Translations under genes and position numbers: made by a program
In this document: positions 15,275 through 19,482 of the stretch, in pieces
Numbering within the stretch: position 1 is the first letter of the stretch
How the letters are laid out: each line of letters opens with the position of its first letter
Assembly: GCA_910588795.1 (NCBI GenBank)
Contig: CAJURI010000045.1
Location: 1-19,482, forward strand
Length of the DNA: 19,482 nucleotides
Direction of reading: 5' to 3'
From: an uncultured Duncaniella sp.
Lineage (GTDB): Bacteria; Bacteroidota; Bacteroidia; Bacteroidales; Muribaculaceae
Notes under the pieces: generated by a model
Database searches by the model: none
Told to the model about the DNA's origin: nothing
What the model saw: the letters and a program-made list of their open reading frames with translations, nothing else

Positions 15275-15324
15275 AACTGCACTCCGGAAGTTAGACAAAA
15301 AGACTTTTGGGAGTGCAGTTTTAT
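15275..15324 (+). terminator. Intrinsic terminator of the ilv operon
   Basis: A perfect 11-bp stem AACTGCACTCC (15275-15285) with GGAGTGCAGTT (15310-15320) encloses a 24-nt loop and is followed by TTATT. It stands 33 bp after the ilvC stop. The loop contains AAAAGACTTTT, which can extend structure. The whole palindrome also resembles the ends of IS3-type elements (see findings). Confidence 0.75.
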
Positions 15325-15335
15325 TAAACAATCTC

Positions 15336-15385
15336 TAAGACCCCGTTCCCCAACCTTAACAGATGTTGGGGGGAACGGGGTCTTA
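15336..15385. terminator. Long bidirectional hairpin between ilvC and the polysaccharide genes
   Basis: The 19-nt arm at 15336-15354 (TAAGACCCCGTTCCCCAAC) pairs fully with 15365-15385 except for a 2-nt bulge (GGGGGG against CCCC); the loop is 10 nt. It lies between convergent transcripts and should stop or protect both. Short outer arms ATCTCT (15331-15336) and AGAGAT (15410-15415) also match as an inverted pair. Confidence 0.65.
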
Positions 15386-15417
15386 TGCTTGCCGAATGTA
15401 TTGAGGCTAAGAGATCG

Positions 15418-16380
15418 TTATAGATAACTGCTTAGCGGCAGTCCTGCAAGCGGGTGATAGTCCCCCTTCAGACCTATGGGAGTGGCATGGCGTATGTCGC
15501 TTACCGTCTGTATACTGTTGCGTGCATCGCTGATGCGGAAGCCCTCCCCGGCCAGAATCTTACGGTAGCTCATGGTGTGAAGTTCAGTGAATCCTGCACT
15601 GAATTCAAATTCGTATCCGTCAATATTGATGGCCCTGTAAGTCCTTTGCCCTCTCTGCGCGGCCTCCGCCGGCAGACAGTCGGAGTTGATGCTTAGGAAA
15701 TAACGCACCCGCGCTTTCTCGAGTTCCAGATAGCCGGCAACGCGGTCGAAACTCATCACATGAACAACATTCTTTTTTACCGTACCGAATATCCACTGGA
15801 GCATATCGTACAAATGTATCCCGATATTGGTGGCGATGCCCCCGCTTTTGCGGATGTCGCCTTTCCATGACGCGTAATACCATTTACCTCGCGAAGTAAT
15901 GTAAGTCAAATCCACATCATGAATTTTGTCAACAGGGCCTTCGTCAACCTTATTCTTCAACGCCACGATTGAGTCATGGAGACGCAGTTGAAGGATAGTA
16001 TAGGCTTTATGTCCGGTTTCACGCTCTACCTCCAGCAGATTGTCAATGCCATGGGGATTGAGTACAAGAGGCTTCTCGCAGATGACATCCGTGCCGAGAC
16101 GCAGTCCGTAACGGATAAAAGCATCATGCGTATGGTTTGGCGTACAGATTGATGTCCAGTGCAGCGGATTATCCGTCTTCATCTTTTGTGTGCAGAAACT
16201 TTCGAACTCTCTGTCCGCTGTAAAGAAATAGCATTCAGGAAAAGAGCTGTCCAGACGCCCCACACTGTCAAAGCAGTCATATGCAGCCATAAGATTGTTG
16301 CCCGTATCGGCGATAGCCTTGATGTGGCGCGGTGCTATGTAACCCGCCACACCGATCAATGCAAAATTTTTCCCTGCCAT
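15418..16380 (-). CDS. wlbA: Gfo/Idh/MocA oxidoreductase, WlbA/WbpB-like UDP-GlcNAc-uronate 3-dehydrogenase
   Basis: A 320-aa nucleotide-sugar dehydrogenase. WlbA/WbpB oxidise C3 of UDP-N-acetylglucosaminuronic acid, the first step toward 2,3-diamino-2,3-dideoxy uronic acids of O-antigens and capsules. The N-terminus KNFALIGVAGYIAPRHIKAI (4-23), followed by DTGNNLMAAYD, is highly characteristic of this subfamily. EKP with Lys103 and IATNIGIHLYDML with His189 are the usual Gfo/Idh/MocA catalytic and substrate residues. I place the start at the ATG at 16380; the upstream ATG at 16461 would add 27 residues that overlap the preceding gene and precede the nucleotide-binding strand. The aminotransferase and acetyltransferase partners (WlbC/WlbB) are not in view. 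Function is assigned by similarity from memory; another 3-keto-forming sugar dehydrogenase is possible. Confidence 0.8.
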   Translation of the reverse strand: MAGKNFALIGVAGYIAPRHIKAIADTGNNLMAAYDCFDSVGRLDSSFPECYFFTADREFESFCTQKMKTDNPLHWTSICTPNHTHDAFIRYGLRLGTDVICEKPLVLNPHGIDNLLEVERETGHKAYTILQLRLHDSIVALKNKVDEGPVDKIHDVDLTYITSRGKWYYASWKGDIRKSGGIATNIGIHLYDMLQWIFGTVKKNVVHVMSFDRVAGYLELEKARVRYFLSINSDCLPAEAAQRGQRTYRAINIDGYEFEFSAGFTELHTMSYRKILAGEGFRISDARNSIQTVSDIRHATPIGLKGDYHPLAGLPLSSYL

Positions 16381-16411
16381 TGTTTCAAAGGATTCTTCCT
16401 GTTTGTGCCAA

Positions 16412-17401
16412 TTATTTTTCAAACGATGATTTCTCCGGCAATATTTTTTGGAAAGCGGCATTTATCCGTTCCTTTGCCGCTTCAAAAGGAGTTTCGTCGT
16501 TCTCCCCTAAACAAATTATCTTTTTCTTATGACATTCTATGATTCTCACAATCTTATCCAGAGAAGCATCTGATATTAAAAGATGTACACTGTCTTTCTC
16601 TACATTCAGCGGGACGAAATTCCCCTTCGCAAGTTGCCAGTAACGAGGCAGCCATATACTGACATCAGAGACACTTCTGAAACGTGAGGCCGTAGTGCGT
16701 GCCATAATATCCTCATGCTTTTCCCATATCTCTTCAAAGGTGGACTTAAGAAAACCTTGCGGCAAGTGATGGCTATAAAAACCGGTAAACTTTCGCCACG
16801 GTAATAAAACGAGTGTGCGCAATAATTTATTCCCGGCCTGTGGAGAAAACCATTTCCAAAAATTCTTGCGCAACAGTTCATATTTTTTAAATGATGAATT
16901 TATAACATATATGTTATTATAATCCATGTGCATAAAGTTGACAGGACTTAGAGCGTTTAATGCCGCCAAGTCACATGGCAGCCCATTCCTGAAAAATCTT
17001 TCAGGTTCAACCTTGTCAATCAAGAAGAAATCGTCGTCAAAGCAGACGAAATACTCGGACAATCCTTCGATACGGTGAATGTTCAGTTGTATGGGGCGGG
17101 AACTGAACGTTGGCAGATATTCAGTCGGAATATAATCCGAATGTTTCACGTAGTGCAGTTTGGGCGCATTAAGATTCAGCCAGTCGGGTACCTGTCCGCA
17201 GGTTATGAAATGCACCTTGTTAACCCACGGTGCAAACTTCTCCACACCCCGGAACCAATAACGCAAGTTATCCCAATTTCGGTAACGGATACTACGTGTA
17301 TCATCAATAGATTCAGACTGTGACAGATAAAAACTAAAATCTCTCCGCCACATCGTATCATTGCCATCTACCCATGGTATTACAAAATCTATTGTTTTCA
17401 T
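16412..17401 (-). CDS. Stealth-family capsular polysaccharide (sugar-1-phosphate) transferase
   Basis: A 329-aa Stealth protein. The family transfers hexose-1-phosphate units from UDP-sugars to build phosphodiester-linked glycans. CR1 is the N-terminal MKTIDFVIPWVDGND. CR2 runs about 45-145, with NLRYWFRGVEKFAPWVNKV and the FVCFDDDFF acidic motif (118-126). CR3 lies around 207-250 (GFYSHHLPQGFLKSTFEEIW). CR4 is at the C-terminus (GENDE...ILPEKSSFE). All four conserved regions are present. The start at 17401 gives the canonical CR1 beginning and lies one base after the stop of the preceding glycosyltransferase gene; the ATG at 17437 would overlap that gene. Cytoplasmic, acting on a lipid-linked or growing glycan. 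Donor and acceptor sugars cannot be read from the sequence. Confidence 0.9.
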   Translation of the reverse strand: MKTIDFVIPWVDGNDTMWRRDFSFYLSQSESIDDTRSIRYRNWDNLRYWFRGVEKFAPWVNKVHFITCGQVPDWLNLNAPKLHYVKHSDYIPTEYLPTFSSRPIQLNIHRIEGLSEYFVCFDDDFFLIDKVEPERFFRNGLPCDLAALNALSPVNFMHMDYNNIYVINSSFKKYELLRKNFWKWFSPQAGNKLLRTLVLLPWRKFTGFYSHHLPQGFLKSTFEEIWEKHEDIMARTTASRFRSVSDVSIWLPRYWQLAKGNFVPLNVEKDSVHLLISDASLDKIVRIIECHKKKIICLGENDETPFEAAKERINAAFQKILPEKSSFEK

Positions 17402-17402
17402 T

Positions 17403-18593
17403 TTACCGTATATAGACTTTGGGAATTTTATTCTCACATATACTGTTTATCATTTCCATTTCCATTTGAACTCTTTCTTCCCATGAGGGCCATGTAGAGA
17501 TTGTCTTTTTTGCTTCTAAACCTAATCTGGTAATCATATCGGGCTCTGAAAGAAGCCTTCGTATTGCTTCTCCCAGCTCCTCATAGCTTTTTATTACAAT
17601 ACCGTTCTCACCATCTTTGATTAATTTGCGGGTATCACCCCTATCTAAGGCAATAACGCATTTCCCACAGCTCATTGCCTCAAAAACTGGATTGGAAAGA
17701 CTGCTGATTTCATTCATACTGATAAATATATCAGCAACACTTTGATAGCGAAATACATCTTTATGATAAATTGCTCCGACAAAATCAATACGGTGAGAAA
17801 TTCCCAATTTAGATGCTTTCATTTCCAATGCTTTACGTCTCAAACCATCACCGGCAATAACCAATCGCGTATTTGGTACGAATTTCGCTATTTCATAAAA
17901 CCCATCTATTATCTTATCTACATTTTTCGAATCGACAAGCCGTGAGACTGAGAGTAAAAGCTTTTCATTATTTGGAGCAAGTTCTTTATACAAAATCTCG
18001 TCTCGCTGTAGGTTTACCGGTTTATCTATTCCGTTACGGAGAAACGCTATTTTTTCCGGAGATACTCCTCTCTTCAGAGCATATTCATAACCATTTGACC
18101 CATCATTTGTGATAATATATAAATCAGAAGGATACCAGAAAGCAGACTTACGCACTATATCTGTATGGCCTGGAGCACTGGGTCTGTCAATGCCATAAAA
18201 CTTCGTAACATACTTTGTCCTAAATATTTTGGAAAGAATGTATCCCACTAAAGACAAATAAAACGAATGGCAACAGACAAGTACCACATTCCTGTTTCTT
18301 GCCATTCTTATGGCATGAAAAAGGTATAACGGCAAAATTATGGGATAATAAAAAAACACCAAATATAATCTTGTATAAGCAAAGCTCGTTTTCGTAAAAG
18401 GGTCGTTGATTTTAACAACTTCTATGCCCGGTTCCGAATCGTCCTGACTTGCGTAAGGGCTATTGGTTATATAGATATTATCATATCCATTTTTTACCAA
18501 CCCTTTGAGGGGTAGATAGGTGGAGACTCTTCCTTTACCTTTCCCCATATTCTGAATGGGGAAAGGGGCGACATGAATAATTGTCTTCTTCAT
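17403..18593 (-). CDS. Glycosyltransferase family 4 (GT-B fold)
   Basis: A 396-aa retaining GT-B glycosyltransferase. The N-terminal acceptor domain (about 1-195) starts KKTIIHVAPFPIQNMGKGKGR and contains a hydrophobic patch YLVFFYYPIILPLYLFHAI (72-90), probably for membrane contact. The C-terminal donor domain has SVSRLVDSKNVDKII (about 214-228), RLVIAGDGLRRKAL, RIDFVGAIYHKDV and the Glu-containing motif NPVFEAMSCGKCVIA, variant of the family EX7E region. It is translated immediately before the Stealth gene (1-bp gap), so the two are coupled. The DNA is AT-rich compared with the ilv operon. Probable role: adding one sugar of a surface polysaccharide repeat unit; donor unknown. Confidence 0.88.
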   Translation of the reverse strand: MKKTIIHVAPFPIQNMGKGKGRVSTYLPLKGLVKNGYDNIYITNSPYASQDDSEPGIEVVKINDPFTKTSFAYTRLYLVFFYYPIILPLYLFHAIRMARNRNVVLVCCHSFYLSLVGYILSKIFRTKYVTKFYGIDRPSAPGHTDIVRKSAFWYPSDLYIITNDGSNGYEYALKRGVSPEKIAFLRNGIDKPVNLQRDEILYKELAPNNEKLLLSVSRLVDSKNVDKIIDGFYEIAKFVPNTRLVIAGDGLRRKALEMKASKLGISHRIDFVGAIYHKDVFRYQSVADIFISMNEISSLSNPVFEAMSCGKCVIALDRGDTRKLIKDGENGIVIKSYEELGEAIRRLLSEPDMITRLGLEAKKTISTWPSWEERVQMEMEMINSICENKIPKVYIR

Positions 18594-18612
18594 GATACTT
18601 GTTTTAGATATA

Positions 18613-18620
18613 CAAAGATA
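18613..18620 (-). promoter_or_regulatory. Possible internal promoter (-7 box) before the glycosyltransferase
   Basis: On the minus strand TATCTTTG fits TAnnTTTG and lies 19 bp before the ATG at 18593, within the 119-bp gap after the formyltransferase gene. No -33 TTG is present at the expected spacing, so this is a weak call. Confidence 0.35.
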
Positions 18621-18712
18621 ATGGAGAGTTTTTATGAACTGTGATTGGGAGATCGCTGAAGAAAGTGCGGATCATCAGTGGCCTGAACAAATTATCGCAT
18701 AATTCTCCATAT

Positions 18713-19405
18713 TTAGTTAATTTCCTGTGCATAGTTATTCTTATATTGTTCAAACATCTTAAAAAGGTTCTTCTCAATTTCTTGTGGCATTCTCTTATGT
18801 ATTTTATAGTTCTCAGGATATGCCGTTTCCAAATATACATTATCTATTTTTTCTATAGCTTCGATCAACATCGAGACTTCATTTTCATAGACTCTCTGCG
18901 CGGCTGAATGGAACGTATCAGTCTGATAAATATCGATAATTTTTCTTTCAATGATTTTTCCTGCATCGATTTCCTCGCCCAATAGATGTGTGGTTACACC
19001 TATAGGCTGTTTTTCTGCAATAGCCCATTTGAAAGCATCAAGACCTCTACAATTTGGAATATACCCGGGGTGGGAATTAATAATGATGTGTCTGTCAATG
19101 AATTCTTTTGGCAATATCCCGACACCTGCGATTAGGACAATTCGTTCTTCATCGATATTGATTGATTCCAATTCTCCCGATTCATAACGATAGCCTAAGT
19201 TTGAACACAAATCGTATATTTCCGGAATCTGAAAATTCATTTCAGGACGATGCTGGATCATCGGAAATTTTGTTTTATGATAACGGAAAGGAATTGCATA
19301 CACATTGACATCCGTATATCCATTTGCCCTCAATAAACTTAACACGTCATATGTTTTCCTGTGTTTTACAGGATATGTCAGTACAGCTATTTTCTTCATA
19401 TTCAT
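18713..19405 (-). CDS. Formyltransferase-fold protein, probable sugar N-formyltransferase
   Basis: A 230-aa protein with the N10-formyltetrahydrofolate-dependent formyltransferase fold. The catalytic triad Asn-His-Asp is visible: Asn110 and His112 in IINSHPGYIPNCRG and Asp147 in LLGEEIDAGKII. GVGILPKEFI (95-104) is the preceding conserved strand. The protein lacks the C-terminal domain of methionyl-tRNA formyltransferase and has an N-terminus unlike purine-pathway GART, and it lies next to polysaccharide genes, so formylation of an amino sugar on a nucleotide carrier is the likeliest role. Either ATG at 19405 or 19399 could start translation. The gene is among the most AT-rich in the window. 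It is the first gene here of the right-hand cluster, and the locus probably continues beyond 19482. Confidence 0.8.
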   Translation of the reverse strand: MNMKKIAVLTYPVKHRKTYDVLSLLRANGYTDVNVYAIPFRYHKTKFPMIQHRPEMNFQIPEIYDLCSNLGYRYESGELESINIDEERIVLIAGVGILPKEFIDRHIIINSHPGYIPNCRGLDAFKWAIAEKQPIGVTTHLLGEEIDAGKIIERKIIDIYQTDTFHSAAQRVYENEVSMLIEAIEKIDNVYLETAYPENYKIHKRMPQEIEKNLFKMFEQYKNNYAQEIN

Positions 19406-19436
19406 AAGTATGGTTTTAATTAAATGATTTAGTAGA

Positions 19437-19458
19437 TGACAAAAATTAATTTTTGTCA
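19437..19458. repeat. Perfect 22-bp palindrome upstream of the formyltransferase gene
   Basis: TGACAAAAATT is followed directly by its exact reverse complement AATTTTTGTCA, 31 bp upstream of the ATG at 19405. It may be an operator or the hairpin of a terminator for a gene beyond the right edge. The window ends too soon to decide. Confidence 0.6.
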
Positions 19459-19482
19459 GTTATATGATTGATTTTTAATTAG

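Noticed and set aside
16381..16461. Upstream ATG extending the WlbA-like protein by 27 residues
   Set aside because: The extension overlaps the Stealth gene and the nucleotide-binding strand begins right after the internal ATG at 16380.
17402..17437. Upstream ATG extending the Stealth protein by 12 residues
   Set aside because: It overlaps the preceding glycosyltransferase and the family's first conserved region starts at the internal ATG at 17401.
18621..18710. Imperfect inverted repeat (ATGGAGA ... TCTCCAT with partial extensions) as an invertible promoter
   Set aside because: Neither orientation of the enclosed segment would bring a TTTG to the -33 position of the adjacent -7 box, and the outer arms are only 7 bp; chance or simple RNA structure is likelier.
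18604..18840. A 78-codon frame overlapping the end of the formyltransferase gene
   Set aside because: Same strand, different frame, mostly inside a recognised gene; basic, AT-driven composition and no motif.
34..19458. Shared 11-mer AATTTTTGTCA at both ends of the window (34-44 and 19448-19458) as flanking repeats of one element
   Set aside because: The window edges are arbitrary, the sequence is AT-rich, and the intervening genes include unrelated core operons.

Overview
The window reads as a chromosomal segment of a Bacteroidales gut bacterium, most likely of the Muribaculaceae/Bacteroidaceae kind. The evidence is Bacteroidota-type promoters (TTG, about 20-22 bp, TAnnTTTG), weak Shine-Dalgarno use, a SusR-like membrane-spanning AraC regulator beside a secreted GH31 enzyme, and the gene order ilvD-ilvB-ilvN-acyl-ACP thioesterase-ilvC, which I recall from Bacteroides. 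The species cannot be named from the sequence alone.

Layout. (1) 1-134 is AT-rich spacer with no gene I can support. (2) 135-1685 (-) is a periplasmic HtrA/DegP protease. It diverges from a two-gene unit at 1885-4040 (+): an NlpC/P60 lipoprotein endopeptidase followed by an M16-type protein that has lost its zinc motif. The 199 bp between them hold two mirrored promoters with identical -7 boxes; the one for the lipoprotein gene lies so close to its ATG that the mRNA should be nearly leaderless. (3) 4115-8958 (-) is a two-gene carbohydrate locus: a kinase-less sensor-regulator (beta-propeller, Y_Y_Y, one membrane helix, AraC DNA-binding domain) upstream of an exported GH31 glycosidase. Two direct repeats exactly 21 bp apart upstream of the GH31 -7 box are a candidate operator. 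(4) 9247-15241 (+) is the branched-chain amino acid operon with an acyl-ACP thioesterase inside it. It ends in a 46-bp hairpin that also resembles fused IS3-type ends, then a second long hairpin. (5) 15418-19405 (-) is the end of a surface-polysaccharide locus: a formyltransferase, a family 4 glycosyltransferase, a Stealth-type sugar-phosphate transferase and a WlbA/WbpB-like sugar dehydrogenase. The middle and distal genes are clearly AT-richer than the rest, as expected for an exchanged glycan locus; the rest of the locus should lie beyond the right edge.

How the genes work together. The ilv operon makes valine and isoleucine (and the leucine precursor), and the acyl-ACP thioesterase links it by position to acyl-chain metabolism. 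The GH31/regulator pair is probably a sense-and-digest module for an alpha-linked oligosaccharide. The right-hand genes would build a glycan carrying an oxidised amino sugar, an N-formyl group and perhaps a sugar-phosphate linkage. No tRNA, rRNA, CRISPR array, intact transposase or phage gene was seen. The least expected observations are the 21-bp operator repeats, the near-leaderless promoter, the inactive-looking M16 protein, a single-repeat ketol-acid reductoisomerase with plant-like active-site motifs, and the WlbA-Stealth-formyltransferase combination.
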